From Mycolicibacterium madagascariense (GTDB lineage Bacteria > Actinomycetota > Actinomycetes > Mycobacteriales > Mycobacteriaceae), in assembly GCF_010729665.1 (NCBI RefSeq), contig NZ_AP022610.1, positions 1,054,001 through 1,118,000 of the forward strand: a stretch of DNA of 64,000 bases. Direction: 5' to 3'. Positions 41,750 to 52,306 of the stretch are shown one piece after another; position 1 is the stretch's first letter; the number at the start of each line of letters is the position of its first letter. A program made the translations under genes and the position numbers. The notes beneath the pieces are model-generated. The model worked only from the letters and a program-made list of their open reading frames with translations. It did not search any database and had not been told where the DNA came from.

Positions 41750-43174
41750 CTACGCGGTCGGGCTCTCCTGGCGGAGGTACTGCTCCAGAGTGGTGCTGGC
41801 GTCGGCGGTCGAGTAGTCGACGCTGGTGATCTTGCCGAGGTCGAGCGCGCTGTTGCGGGGCCTGGGCGCTACCGGACCCTCCATCGAGGCGAAGTACTGG
41901 GCCGTGCTCACCCCGGTCACCCGGTCCGGATCGTGGCCGGCGAGGGCGAACACGCGCTTGGCGATGTCGGCCCACGACATGACGGGTCCGGACCCGGTGA
42001 CGTTGTACGTCCCGTAGGGCGCGCGCTCACTGAGGAGATGTCGAATGGCGCCGGCGATCTCCGAGGTGAACGTCAGACGTCCGAACTGATCGTCGACGAC
42101 GGACGGGTCGATACCCCGCTCGGCGAGAGAACTCATGGTGCGCACGAAGTTTCGGCCCTCACCGATGACCCACGACGTGCGCACGACGTAGTGGCGCGGC
42201 ACGGTGCCCACGATCTGATCGCCCGCGGCCTTGGTCTGCCCGTAGACGCCGAGAGGGGACACGGGATCGTCCTCGCGATAGGGCTGCTCGGCCGTGCCGT
42301 CGAAGACGTAGTCGCTGGAGACGTGCACCAGCGTGATGGCGTGCGCCCTTGCGATCCGGGCCAGGGCGGCGACGCCGGTGACGTTGCAGGCCCAGGCCGC
42401 CGTGCGTCCGTCGGGGGTCTCGGCCGCATCCACGGCGGTGAAGGCGGCGGCGTTGATGACGGTGTCGTAGTCGCGCCAGCGCCGCGCGGTCTCGAGATCC
42501 GCTGCGCCGAGGTCGATGTCGGCACGTTCGGCGAATTCGACGTCCGGTGAATCGCCGTAGCTGTCTCGCAGCGCCCGGCCCAGTTGCCCACCGGCGCCAA
42601 GGACGAGGGTCTTGCGCGGCGGCACGGGCGTGACGTCGGCCAACCGCGGATGATCGATGTCCTTGGCCGATAACTCCGCCTGCGCCAACGGGATTGGCCA
42701 TGGTATGGCCACCGTCTCGTCGGCGAGGTTGACCGAGGTGTACCGGGCATCGGGGGACCAGTGGTCGTTGACGAGGTAGACGTATGCCGTGTTGGGCTCC
42801 AGCGTTTGGAACGCGTTGCCGACACCGCGGGGGACGAACACCGCCCGCGACGGGTCCAGCTCGGCGGTGAACACCGCACCGAAGGTGGGTCCCGACCGCA
42901 GGTCGACCCACGCGCCGAAGATCCGCCCCGAAGCGATCGAGACCCACTTGTCCCACGGCTCGGCATGGATGCCGCGCGTGGTGCCCGCCGCGTCGTTGAA
43001 CGAAATGTTGTTCTGAACGGGCCCGAAGTCCGGCAGCCCGGCCGCGATCATCTTCTCCCGCTGCCAGTTCTCCTTGAACCAGCCGCGGTTGTCGCCGTGC
43101 ACGGGCAGGTCCCACACCGTAAGCCCGGGGATGGGAGTGTCGTTGGCGCGCAACGCCTTTCCGTACTCAGTCAC
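41750..43174 (-). CDS. RmlC-RmlD fusion (dTDP-rhamnose epimerase/reductase)
   Basis: A 474-residue bifunctional protein. Residues 1-185 form an RmlC-like cupin (GDNRGWFKENWQREKM, TTRGIHAEPWDKWVSIASG, FVPRGVGNAFQTLEPNTAYVY). From about 188 an RmlD-type short-chain reductase follows, with KTLVLGAGGQLGRAL, HVSSDYVFDGT and the active-site YGQTKAAGD. Together these perform the 3,5-epimerisation and 4-reduction that yield dTDP-L-rhamnose. Similar fusions are known in Corynebacteriales. It lies 15 bp downstream of rmlB in one operon. Confidence 0.93.
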   Translation of the reverse strand: MTEYGKALRANDTPIPGLTVWDLPVHGDNRGWFKENWQREKMIAAGLPDFGPVQNNISFNDAAGTTRGIHAEPWDKWVSIASGRIFGAWVDLRSGPTFGAVFTAELDPSRAVFVPRGVGNAFQTLEPNTAYVYLVNDHWSPDARYTSVNLADETVAIPWPIPLAQAELSAKDIDHPRLADVTPVPPRKTLVLGAGGQLGRALRDSYGDSPDVEFAERADIDLGAADLETARRWRDYDTVINAAAFTAVDAAETPDGRTAAWACNVTGVAALARIARAHAITLVHVSSDYVFDGTAEQPYREDDPVSPLGVYGQTKAAGDQIVGTVPRHYVVRTSWVIGEGRNFVRTMSSLAERGIDPSVVDDQFGRLTFTSEIAGAIRHLLSERAPYGTYNVTGSGPVMSWADIAKRVFALAGHDPDRVTGVSTAQYFASMEGPVAPRPRNSALDLGKITSVDYSTADASTTLEQYLRQESPTA

Positions 43175-43189
43175 GGCCTGGCCCTTCGG

Positions 43190-44338
<1,149 letters not shown>

Positions 44339-44348
44339 TCAACGGCAA

Positions 44349-44377
44349 CGCCCCGGCACTCGTCGAGAGCCGGGGCG
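44349..44377 (-). terminator. Terminator hairpin after the MmaA4-like gene
   Basis: CGCCCCGGC (44349-44357) pairs with GCCGGGGCG (44369-44377) around an 11-nt loop. It lies 19 bp past the methyltransferase stop on the minus strand and upstream of rmlB. Confidence 0.7.
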
Positions 44378-44395
44378 TCGTTCGCGGGAGCAGCG

Positions 44396-45292
44396 CTAGA
44401 CCGCCGCGCCCGGCTTCAGGTAGGTGACGAGGCTGACGTCGATGGACTCGTCGACGAAGTAGTACTGGCAGCCCGTCAAGTACTTCATGTACTTGTCGTA
44501 GTTCTCGACCCCGGCCGCGGCGATCGCCTCGTCCTTGTGGTGCTCGAGCCGGCCGGCCCAGATGCCGAGGGTCTTGATGTAGTGGTTGCGCAGCGACAAC
44601 GCCTCGGGGACGGTGAATCCCGCCTTCTCGCCGCGCTCGACCATCATGTCGGTGGACGGCAGGCGGCCACCGGGGAAGATCTCGGTCAGCATGAACTTGA
44701 TGAAGCGCGCCATCTCGAACGTCAGCTTGCGCCCGCGGGCCTGCAGATTGTCGGGGTGGTAGGCGACGCTGCTCTGAATGGTCATCCGGCCGTCGTCGGG
44801 CATGACGTCGTAGCACATCTTGAAGAAGTCGTCGTAGCGCTCGAAGCCGAAGTGCTCGAACGCCTCGATGGAGACGATGCGATCCACCGGGCTGTGGAAC
44901 TGCTCCCACCCCTGCAGTCGCACGTCGAAGGTGCGTTCGCTGGACAGCGCGCCGAGCAGTTGGCTGCAGTACGCCTGCTGGTTCTTGCTGAGCGTCAGGC
45001 CGATGACGTTGACGTCGTACTTCTCCATCGCGCGCTGCAGGGTCAGACCCCACCCGCACCCGACCTCGAGCAGCGTCATCCCCGGCTTGAGGTCGAGCCG
45101 GTCGAGGTGCTGGTCGACGTTGGCGATCTGCGCCTCGGACAGCGAGACGGTCGGACCGGTGAAGTACGCGCAGCTGTATTTGCGCGTCGGATCCTGGAAC
45201 ACGCCGAAGAAGTCGTCCGACAGGTCGTAGTGCGCCTGAATGTCCTCGAAGTGGGGAGTCAGGTCCTTCGTGCCAGTTGAAATGTCAGACAT
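44396..45292 (-). CDS. mmaA4: Mycolic-acid S-adenosylmethionine methyltransferase, MmaA4-like
   Basis: A 298-residue cyclopropane-synthase-family enzyme. [19 protein letters not shown], the SAM motif [29 protein letters not shown] and the C-terminal [11 protein letters not shown] match MmaA4 (Hma), which adds the hydroxymethyl branch needed for oxygenated mycolates. It sits where mmaA4 sits in M. tuberculosis apart from the inserted island. Exact assignment within the CmaA/MmaA/PcaA family needs a tree. Confidence 0.85.
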   Translation of the reverse strand: MSDISTGTKDLTPHFEDIQAHYDLSDDFFGVFQDPTRKYSCAYFTGPTVSLSEAQIANVDQHLDRLDLKPGMTLLEVGCGWGLTLQRAMEKYDVNVIGLTLSKNQQAYCSQLLGALSSERTFDVRLQGWEQFHSPVDRIVSIEAFEHFGFERYDDFFKMCYDVMPDDGRMTIQSSVAYHPDNLQARGRKLTFEMARFIKFMLTEIFPGGRLPSTDMMVERGEKAGFTVPEALSLRNHYIKTLGIWAGRLEHHKDEAIAAAGVENYDKYMKYLTGCQYYFVDESIDVSLVTYLKPGAAV

Positions 45293-45450
45293 GGTTTTCC
45301 TGCTAGGCCTTTCGTCATCAAGCTGCTATGGCGCCCACTGGCGAATCGGGCGCGATGTGTCCCGCACCCTACGCGGCAGAAGGCCACGACACATGCAACT
45401 AGCGCTACACCCTAGCGTTTCGCGGGTGTCGCACTCCACATCGCGTCGAG

Positions 45451-46329
45451 TTACTTGGCGAGCGTGAACTGGCAGACGTCGATGTAGCCCTCGTGGAAGC
45501 CCTTGGCGCACCCGGTGAGGTAGTGCATGTAGCGGTCGTAGACCTCTTCGGACTGAATCGCGATGGCCTCGTCGCGGTGCGACTCCAGCGCGGCCGACCA
45601 CGTGTCGAGCGTCCTGGCGTAGTGCTTCTGCAGTGACTGCGTCCTGGTCAGGTTGAACCCGGCCTTGGTGCCGTGCTCGCCGACCATCTCGGTGGTCGGC
45701 AAATACCCGCCGGGGAAGATCTCGGTGAGGATGAACTTCACGAAGCGCGCGATCGAGAACGTCAGCGGCAGCCCGGCCGCGGTCATCTGCGGGAGCGTCA
45801 GTGCGGTGATGGTGTGCAGGAGCATCACCCCGTCCTCGGGCAGCGCCTTGTAGGCCATGGTGAAGAAGTCGTCCCAGCGGTCCTTGCCGAAGTGCTCGAA
45901 CGCCCCGATCGACACGATGCGGTCGACCGGCTCGTCGAACTGCTCCCAGCCCTGCAGCAGCACGCGCTTGGTCCGCGGGCTCTCGTGCGCGGCGAAGACG
46001 TTCTCGACGTGGGCCTTCTGGTTCTCGCTCAGCGTGAGGCCGATGACGTTGACGTCGTACTTCTCGATGGCGCGCAGCATCGTCGAACCCCAGCCGCAGC
46101 CGACGTCGAGCAACGTCATGCCCGGCTCGAGACCCAGCTTGCCCAGGGCCAGATCGACCTTGGCGAGCTGAGCTTCCTCCAGCGTCATGTCGTCGCGCTC
46201 GAAGTAGGCGCAGCTGTAGGTCTGAGTGGGGTCGAGGAAGAGGCTGAAGAACTCGTCGGACAGGTCGTAGTGTGCCTGTACGTCCTCGAAGTGCGGCTTG
46301 AGGCCACCCTTCTTACGGGTAGTCGACAT
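45451..46329 (-). CDS. Cyclopropane mycolic acid synthase, MmaA2/CmaA1/PcaA-like
   Basis: A 292-residue paralogue. [58 protein letters not shown] and the C-terminal [11 protein letters not shown] are closest to the MmaA2/CmaA1/PcaA group, which makes cyclopropane rings on meromycolate double bonds using SAM. It lies 158 bp upstream of the MmaA4-like gene on the same strand. The subgroup and stereochemistry cannot be read by eye. Confidence 0.9.
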   Translation of the reverse strand: MSTTRKKGGLKPHFEDVQAHYDLSDEFFSLFLDPTQTYSCAYFERDDMTLEEAQLAKVDLALGKLGLEPGMTLLDVGCGWGSTMLRAIEKYDVNVIGLTLSENQKAHVENVFAAHESPRTKRVLLQGWEQFDEPVDRIVSIGAFEHFGKDRWDDFFTMAYKALPEDGVMLLHTITALTLPQMTAAGLPLTFSIARFVKFILTEIFPGGYLPTTEMVGEHGTKAGFNLTRTQSLQKHYARTLDTWSAALESHRDEAIAIQSEEVYDRYMHYLTGCAKGFHEGYIDVCQFTLAK

Positions 46330-46464
46330 AGTGGGTAATGCCTTTCTTGGCTGATCAGCCCCGGCGTCGTCGCCGATGACTCGCCACGGCCCCTGATGCG
46401 CTCTGTGCGCACTCTACGCCGTCGGTCACGGCGCGCCGAATCAGCGACTCTGCGAGTCGATCGA

Positions 46465-47367
46465 TCACGGAACCTCGGCAAAGGTGGTCTTGAGCTCGCC
46501 GACGATGTCGTCCCAGAGTTGCTCCGGCAGATCGTGCGCCATGCCGTCGAACAGCACCAGCCGCGACCGGCGGATCGCCTTGGCGATGGCGCGCCCACCG
46601 GACGGGCGCATCAGCTTGTCGGCGCGGCCGTGGATGACGACGGTCGGTGCGGTGATCTGCCTGTCGTAGTGCAGCAGGCTGCCGCTGCCCAGGATCGCGC
46701 CGAACTGGCGACCGACACCGGCCGGATAGTAGGACCGGTCGTAGTCCCGTTCGGCGTCGGCGATGCGCTGCGCGTCCGGCTGCGGGTACCCGGGACTGCC
46801 GATGATCTTGCCGACGCGGACGGCGTTGGCGATGACGCCGTCGCGCGAGGTGTCCTTCGGCCGGGTGGTGACGGCGAGCAACTGCTTGGGTCCCGGCGGC
46901 GGGAGCAGCGCCTGATTGTTGCTGGAGAAGATGATGGCCAACGTCTTCGTCCGCTGCTGGTAGCGAGCCGCGAAGACCTGGGCGATCATCCCGCCCATCG
47001 ACGCCCCGACGACGTGGGCCTTCTCGACGTGCAGATGATCCAGCAGCGCCGCGGCATCGTCGGCCATGTTCTCCAGCGTGTAGACCGCCGGGCTCTTCAG
47101 CCCCAGCGTCGAACGCGCCATCCTGGGCAGCAGCGGCGCACCGCTGTGACGGCCCTCCACCTTGCTCGAGAGCCCGACGTCACGGTTGTCGAAGCGGATC
47201 ACGCGCAGCCCCTGGTTCACCAGGAGTTCGCAGAAACCCATGCGCCACAACGACAATTGCGCGCCGAGGCCCATGATCAACAGGACGGCGGGGTCGTTCT
47301 CGGCGCCCATGTCCTCGTAGTAGATGTCCAGCTCACCCGAGCGGGCGGTACCGGTGCGAATGTCCAT
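46465..47367 (-). CDS. lipG: Alpha/beta hydrolase LipG
   Basis: A 300-residue hydrolase with the nucleophile elbow GASMGGMIAQ (GxSxG), oxyanion region LIMGLGAQLSLW and FDNRDVGLS, and a C-terminal DGMAHDLPEQ supplying the catalytic histidine. Its position between the mycolate methyltransferases and the ABC1 kinase matches lipG (Rv0646c). It is separated by 1 bp from the upstream kinase gene. The natural ester substrate is not evident. A paralogue lies at 49424-50362. Confidence 0.9.
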   Translation of the reverse strand: MDIRTGTARSGELDIYYEDMGAENDPAVLLIMGLGAQLSLWRMGFCELLVNQGLRVIRFDNRDVGLSSKVEGRHSGAPLLPRMARSTLGLKSPAVYTLENMADDAAALLDHLHVEKAHVVGASMGGMIAQVFAARYQQRTKTLAIIFSSNNQALLPPPGPKQLLAVTTRPKDTSRDGVIANAVRVGKIIGSPGYPQPDAQRIADAERDYDRSYYPAGVGRQFGAILGSGSLLHYDRQITAPTVVIHGRADKLMRPSGGRAIAKAIRRSRLVLFDGMAHDLPEQLWDDIVGELKTTFAEVP

Positions 47368-47368
47368 C

Positions 47369-48715
47369 TCAGGCGTCCAATTCGTCGCTGTGTTCGCGGC
47401 TGACCTCGACCATGAAGTTGGCGAAGTATCCGGTCAGCTGCGGGTCGGTCATCATCTGCCACTTGGGGGCGAGCAGCTTCATGTAGCGCTCGACGTAGAG
47501 GAACTGCTTGCCGATGAGTACGAGCTCGCGGGGGAGCTTGACGTCGTAGGCGTCGGCCAGGGTGGACAGTTGCTTGCCGATCTCGGCGTAGGACATGTCC
47601 CCGAGCGACGTCAGCGTCAGCGGCGTGGCGAAGGCCTCCAGATCCTTGGCGGCCTCGCCCTCGGGCTTGATGTTGCCGACGGCGCCCATCAGCACGACGA
47701 TCTTGCCCGCCGCGGCGTGGTCCTTCTTGACCAGCAGGGCGTACACCAGCTCGCGCAGCAACCACCGGGTCCGCGGGTCGACGCGGCCCATGATGCCGAA
47801 GTCGAAGAACACGATCTTGCCGTCGTCGTCGACGTAGAGGTTGCCCGCGTGCAGATCGCCGTGGAACAGACCGTGGCGCAGCCCGCCCTCGAACACGCTG
47901 AACAGCAGGGCCTTCACCAGCTCGGTGCCGTCGAAGCCGGCTTTGCGGATGGCAGCGACGTCGTCGATGCGCACGCCCTGCACGCGCTCCATCGTGAGCA
48001 CCTTCTCGCTGGTCAGGTCCCAGTACACCTGCGGCACCCTGATGTTCTTGCCCAGCGGCGAGGCGTGCATGTGCGAGACCCAGGCGTCCATCGACTGCGC
48101 CTCGAGCCGGAAGTCGAGTTCCTCGGCGAGGTTGTCGGCGAAGTCGGCGACGACGTCCTGCGCGGACAGTCGCCGACCCAGCTTGGCCAGCTCGACGAGC
48201 TGCGCCCCCCGCTTGAGGATCTGCAGATCGGCCGCGACCCGCCGGCGGATGCCGGGGCGCTGGATCTTGACGACGACCTCCTCACCGGTGTGCAGCGTCG
48301 CGTAGTGGACCTGCGCGATCGACGCCGACGCGAACGGCTCCTCGTCGAAGCTCTTGTACAGGTTCGCCGGGTCGTCGCCGAGCTCCTCCTTGAACAGGGC
48401 GTGGACGGCGCGCGTGTCCGCGGGGGGCACCCGGTCGAGCAGGCCGCGGAACTCGCGGCTCATCGGCTCGCCGAAGGCGCCGGGGCTCGAAGCGATGATC
48501 TGGCCGAACTTGACGTAGGTGGGCCCGAGGTCGGCGAAGGTCTGCGGGATCTGCCTGACGATCTTCTCCTGCAGCGAGCCGCGGCCGCGCAGATTGCTGA
48601 CGACCCGCGCCCCGGTGCGGGCGAGCTGCCAACCCGTCACGCCGATGCGGGCAGCTTCGACTGGCAACGGCACCCGGTCCAGCCGGGCTACCTCGCGGTG
48701 CTTGGTGGTGGTCAT
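47369..48715 (-). CDS. ABC1/UbiB-family atypical kinase
   Basis: A 448-residue ADCK/UbiB-like protein. FADLGPTYVKFGQIIASSPG holds the family's KxGQ motif, SIAQVHYATLHTGEEVVVKI the alanine-rich nucleotide loop and lysine, HGDLHAGNLYVDDDGKIVFF and DFGIMGRVD the catalytic and metal sites. It is the Rv0647c equivalent. Family members act as atypical ATPases or kinases supporting lipid or quinone biology. Co-transcribed with lipG. Confidence 0.92.
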   Translation of the reverse strand: MTTTKHREVARLDRVPLPVEAARIGVTGWQLARTGARVVSNLRGRGSLQEKIVRQIPQTFADLGPTYVKFGQIIASSPGAFGEPMSREFRGLLDRVPPADTRAVHALFKEELGDDPANLYKSFDEEPFASASIAQVHYATLHTGEEVVVKIQRPGIRRRVAADLQILKRGAQLVELAKLGRRLSAQDVVADFADNLAEELDFRLEAQSMDAWVSHMHASPLGKNIRVPQVYWDLTSEKVLTMERVQGVRIDDVAAIRKAGFDGTELVKALLFSVFEGGLRHGLFHGDLHAGNLYVDDDGKIVFFDFGIMGRVDPRTRWLLRELVYALLVKKDHAAAGKIVVLMGAVGNIKPEGEAAKDLEAFATPLTLTSLGDMSYAEIGKQLSTLADAYDVKLPRELVLIGKQFLYVERYMKLLAPKWQMMTDPQLTGYFANFMVEVSREHSDELDA

Positions 48716-48827
48716 CGTCCAAGTGTGTCAAAACTGCCGGTCGGGCGGAAATTTCGGGTGTGCCCGGTCACACTCCCGCCATGCTCATTACCCAGGTGTG
48801 AAAGTTTGCGGGCGCTAAGCTGCACCA

Positions 48828-49427
48828 GTGTCGAGCCCCACCAGGTGGGCGGGAGTGTCACTCGCCGATCGTCGCGCCGAACGGCGAAGTCTGCTGTTGG
48901 AGGCGGCCTTCGGCCTGTTCGGCGAGGGTGGCGAACAGGCGGTCTCGGTGCGGTCGGTGTGCCGCGAGGCCGGCCTGAACACGCGTTACTTCTACGAGAG
49001 TTTCGAGACCACCGACGAACTGCTGGGCGCGGTGTACGACGGGGTGAACCGGTCGCTGGCCACGTCCGTCGCGACCGGCATGGACGCCGCCGGCGGGCAT
49101 CCGCGGGAGCGCACCCGGGCGGGCATCGCCGCCGTCCTGCACTTCTGCGCGGCCGATCCGCGGCGTGGGCGCATCCTGTTCACCGACGCCAAGACCAATC
49201 CGGTGCTGATGCAGCGGCGCCAGACCATGCACTCGGCGATGATCGACCTCATCGTCGCCGAGCGGGGCAGACACCACCCGCACATCGATCCGGTGGCGGT
49301 GCGGGTCGGAGCGGCGATGTACACCGGCGCCGTGTCCGAACTGACCCAGCACTGGCTGCTCGGCACCCTCGGCACGGACGTCGACGCCGTCGTCGCCCAC
49401 GCGGTGACCGTGGTGCTGGGGAGCTAG
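48828..49427 (+). CDS. TetR-family transcriptional regulator
   Basis: A 199-residue one-component regulator. Residues 13-60 form the TetR helix-turn-helix (RRSLLLEAAFGLFGEGGEQA, VSVRSVCREAGLNTRYFYESF). The rest is a variable helical ligand domain. It is divergent from the ABC1-lipG pair and converges with the second LipG-like gene (stops overlap by 4 bp). Two similar direct elements (GTGTGTCAAAACTGCCGG and GTGTGAAAGTTTGCGGG) lie in the 112-bp divergent gap and are candidate operators, so it may control the hydrolases (inference). Confidence 0.9.
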   Translation: MSSPTRWAGVSLADRRAERRSLLLEAAFGLFGEGGEQAVSVRSVCREAGLNTRYFYESFETTDELLGAVYDGVNRSLATSVATGMDAAGGHPRERTRAGIAAVLHFCAADPRRGRILFTDAKTNPVLMQRRQTMHSAMIDLIVAERGRHHPHIDPVAVRVGAAMYTGAVSELTQHWLLGTLGTDVDAVVAHAVTVVLGS

Positions 49428-50362
49428 CCGTCGGGGAGCTCGGTGTCCGGGGCGCCGGTGCTGGCGCGTGCCGCGTTCTCCAGCACCATCTCCGCCACGG
49501 GCCGCCAGACCGCCCTCGGCAGATCGTGACCCATGCCGTCGACGACGACGAACCGCGCGCCGCGGACGAGGCGGGCAAGATCGCGGCCGTTGCGCACGCG
49601 CACCATCGGATCCTCTGACCCGTGCACGACGACCGTCGGCGCGACGATGCGGCGGGTGAAGCGCACCAGGCTGCCGGTGCCGATGACGGCGTCGAACTGC
49701 CGCAGCATGCCCTGTGGATAGTCGCTGCGCGCCGCGAGCGTCTCGACGCGAGCGCGCAGCTCGGCGTCGGTCGGCAGGAAGTTCGGACCATTGATGACCT
49801 TGACGTTGTGCATCTCGAAGTCGATCCGCGCCGCCCGTGGCGCGTCCCGGCCGGGCGGGTGCAACGCCAACCTGATGACCCGCCACCGCGGCAGCGCCGA
49901 CAGGGGCCGACCCGAACTCGTCATCAGCAGAGCCAGCGACAGGACCCGCTCAGGGTGTGTGCCCGCGAGGATCTGGGCGATCATCCCGCCCATGGAGGCG
50001 CCGACGACGTGCGCGGCGTCGATCTCGAGGTCGTCGAGCAGATTGACGACGTCGGTGGCGAGGTCGACGAGCGTGTACGGCACGGCGCTCGGCCTGCCGA
50101 GGAGATACCGGCCGACGCGGGCGACGACGGAGCCCGCCGCCCGCTGACCGTGCATCTTCGTCGACAGCCCGGTATCGCGGTGGTCGAACCGGATCACTCG
50201 GAAACCGTTGTGCACCAACAGCTCACAGAAGCCGTCGGGCCACATCGGCAGCTGCGCACCGACACCCATGATCAGCACCATGGGCGGGGCGTCGACGTCA
50301 CCGAGGTCCTCGTAGAACAGCTCGACGGCCCCGCAGCGCGCGGTGCCCGACCGAACGTCCAT
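49424..50362 (-). CDS. Alpha/beta hydrolase, LipG paralogue
   Basis: A 312-residue hydrolase that mirrors LipG from its first residues (MDVRSGTARCGAVELFYEDL, LIMGVGAQLPMWPDGFCELL, FDHRDTGLSTK), with the nucleophile elbow GASMGGMIAQ and DGMGHDLPR for the histidine. It arose by local duplication. Its stop overlaps the convergent TetR gene. The substrate is unknown. Confidence 0.9.
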   Translation of the reverse strand: MDVRSGTARCGAVELFYEDLGDVDAPPMVLIMGVGAQLPMWPDGFCELLVHNGFRVIRFDHRDTGLSTKMHGQRAAGSVVARVGRYLLGRPSAVPYTLVDLATDVVNLLDDLEIDAAHVVGASMGGMIAQILAGTHPERVLSLALLMTSSGRPLSALPRWRVIRLALHPPGRDAPRAARIDFEMHNVKVINGPNFLPTDAELRARVETLAARSDYPQGMLRQFDAVIGTGSLVRFTRRIVAPTVVVHGSEDPMVRVRNGRDLARLVRGARFVVVDGMGHDLPRAVWRPVAEMVLENAARASTGAPDTELPDG

Positions 50363-50420
50363 GAGTCCCTCTCCGCCGAAAGCCTGGTGTGCCCGTCGAC
50401 AACCGTACTTTCGGCGAAGG

Positions 50421-51017
50421 TCAGGCCGACGCCGGCCTGAAGGGTGTCAGCCAGTCGGTCTCCGGCCACCCTTCGACGCCGGCGATCAGCTCGTACATCG
50501 TGGCGCCGTCGATGGCCTCGCGAATGATGTCGCCGTGCCCGGCATGGCGGGCCAGCTCGTCGAGCAGGTGGAAGAACACCCAGCGCACCGACCAGGCGTC
50601 GACGTCCTTCGGGAACCACGGCGCGGGCGGTACGGGCACCGCCGCGTCGAGGTCGGCGGTCTCGACCAGGCGGAGCACCTCGGCGTTGCCGGTCTCGAAC
50701 CGCTCCAGCACCTCGGCGAGCGTCTCGTCGGGTCTCATCTGGAACTCGTCGGCACGCTCGGCCTGGATCTCGGCCATGGACCGGTCGTCGGTGGGCGGCG
50801 TGCCGGGCGCCGCCGCGACCCGCTCCATCCATCCGCGCTGACAGTTCGTGACGTGCTTGACGAGGGCGCCGACGGACAGCGCGCTGACCGTCGGGGTGGC
50901 CCGGGCCTGCTCGTCGGTCAGCCCGAACGCGATGACGCGGAAGGCGTAGTGCTGCTGAAAGAGGTTGGCGCGCAGAGCGTGACGCTCGTCGGCGACGGGT
51001 GGGGGTAGCGCGGGCAT
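50421..51017 (-). CDS. DinB/DUF664-family protein
   Basis: A 198-residue four-helix-bundle protein. SALSVGALVKHVTNCQRGWM and DAWSVRWVFFHLLDELARHA, followed by GHGDIIREAIDG, carry the histidines of the DinB/DUF664 metal site, related to mycothiol- or bacillithiol-dependent enzymes. ATG 51017 has GAAGGAGA upstream; a frame to 51059 is open. The activity is unknown; thiol transfer or detoxification is plausible. Confidence 0.85.
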   Translation of the reverse strand: MPALPPPVADERHALRANLFQQHYAFRVIAFGLTDEQARATPTVSALSVGALVKHVTNCQRGWMERVAAAPGTPPTDDRSMAEIQAERADEFQMRPDETLAEVLERFETGNAEVLRLVETADLDAAVPVPPAPWFPKDVDAWSVRWVFFHLLDELARHAGHGDIIREAIDGATMYELIAGVEGWPETDWLTPFRPASA

Positions 51018-51099
51018 GGTCAGATCTCCTTCGTCGTGGACATGACGCCAGCCTCGCACCTGCTTAGGACGGAAATGGTCCGCTGAGTGGGTGTGCTTC

Positions 51100-52197
51100 T
51101 CAGCGTGGCGGTGCGCCCGTGCTCCGCCTGATCACCAGGCTGGTGGGGAGGATCACCTTCTGCGGGGTGTCGGGATGGTCGATCAGGATTTGCGAGGCGA
51201 TGCGTCCCTTTTCGACGAAGTCCTGGTGAATGGTCGTGATCCCGGCGGCAGCGGCGGCGGCGACGTCGTCGAAGCCGACCACCGACAGCTGCTGCGGCAC
51301 CGCCACCTCGCGCCGCTGGCATACCCGGAGCACGGCGAGTGCGAGTTCGTCGTTGACGGCCAGAATGGCGGTGAGGTCGGGCCGGTCGTGCAGGAGCCTC
51401 TCGGCGCCGGCGTCGAAGTGCGGGATGGTCAGACCACCCGCCTCGTAGAGGGCCACCGACTTCCAGTCGACGCCGCCGCTGCGCAACCCGTCGCGGTAGC
51501 CGCGGAGTCGTTCGCGGGGCACCGCCTCGGTGGTGGCGCGCAATCGCGACGGCGTGACATGGCCTCGATGCCCGTCGGGGACGAGGCGGTCGACGAGGAT
51601 GCCGATGTTCGAATGACCAAGGGACAGCAGGTGTTCCGCGCAGATGCGAGCAGCCGCACGATCGCGGATGCCGACGTAGTGCAGGTCGTGGTCGAACGGT
51701 GCGTCGACGATCACCATGGGCAGCCGCCGGGAGTTCGCGCTGCGGATGGCGGGGTGGTCGTCGGGCATCGAGTAGGCGATGAACCCGTCGACGAGGCTGT
51801 TGCGGACGATGCGCGCATCACGGTCGGCGTCGACCACGTCGTCGCGGTGCGGAGGGAAGGGCAGGAGCATCAGGGAGAGATCGGCGCGCTCGGCGGCGTG
51901 CGAGATGCCCTTGAGAAGCGTCACCGCCGAGGAATCGTCGAAGACGAAAGACAGTGACTCGCTGAACATCACGCCCAACGCGCCCACCACCCCGGTCCGC
52001 AAGGCGCTGCCTGCGGGATTGGGGCCCAGGTACCCGAGGCTCGTCGCCACCTGCAGGATGTGTTCGCGCTGGGAGTCCGAGAGTCGTCCGGTACGACCGC
52101 GGAAGGCGTTCGACACCGTTGCGGGCGAGACGCCCGCGGCCAGTGCCACGTCCTTCATCGTCACCACCGGGAAAACGTAGCCCACCGCTGCCTCCAC
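51100..52197 (-). CDS. LacI-family transcriptional regulator
   Basis: About 365 residues. VTMKDVALAAGVSPATVSNA with FRGRTGRLSDSQRE is the LacI helix-turn-helix and hinge. The remainder is a periplasmic-binding-protein-like sugar domain (GALGVMFSE, NSLVDGFIAYS, SLGHSNIGILVD, ILAVNDELALAVL, SVVGFDD). The start is uncertain: the longest is ATG 52197, and ATG 52158 would begin directly at the DNA-binding domain. It is divergent from the binding-protein/GH13 operon, whose promoter carries a matching operator. Confidence 0.93.
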   Translation of the reverse strand: MEAAVGYVFPVVTMKDVALAAGVSPATVSNAFRGRTGRLSDSQREHILQVATSLGYLGPNPAGSALRTGVVGALGVMFSESLSFVFDDSSAVTLLKGISHAAERADLSLMLLPFPPHRDDVVDADRDARIVRNSLVDGFIAYSMPDDHPAIRSANSRRLPMVIVDAPFDHDLHYVGIRDRAAARICAEHLLSLGHSNIGILVDRLVPDGHRGHVTPSRLRATTEAVPRERLRGYRDGLRSGGVDWKSVALYEAGGLTIPHFDAGAERLLHDRPDLTAILAVNDELALAVLRVCQRREVAVPQQLSVVGFDDVAAAAAAGITTIHQDFVEKGRIASQILIDHPDTPQKVILPTSLVIRRSTGAPPR

Positions 52198-52229
52198 CGC
52201 GGGAACGGTGCGGCGGTCGGCTCGCCGGG

Positions 52230-52258
52230 TTGACAGTGTCGCGGGTTGCCCCCATATT
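52230..52258 (+). promoter_or_regulatory. SigA promoter of the binding-protein/GH13 operon
   Basis: A perfect TTGACA (52230-52235), 17 bp, then CATATT (52253-52258). The predicted start near 52265 falls within the LacI operator. Confidence 0.75.
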
Positions 52259-52276
52259 AGGTAAATCGTTTTACCT
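52259..52276. promoter_or_regulatory. LacI-family operator
   Basis: AGGTAAATCGTTTTACCT is an 18-bp near-perfect palindrome with the central CG typical of LacI/GalR-family operators. It begins right after the -10 hexamer, so bound repressor would block initiation. It lies in the gap next to the LacI gene. Confidence 0.8.
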
Positions 52277-52306
52277 CACCGGTCGCGGCGAAGGAGTTTC
52301 GACACC

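Noticed and set aside
47324-49618. Plus-strand open frame of about 760 codons
   Set aside because: It is antisense to the ABC1 kinase and out of frame with the TetR gene; both real genes show motifs and sensible starts.
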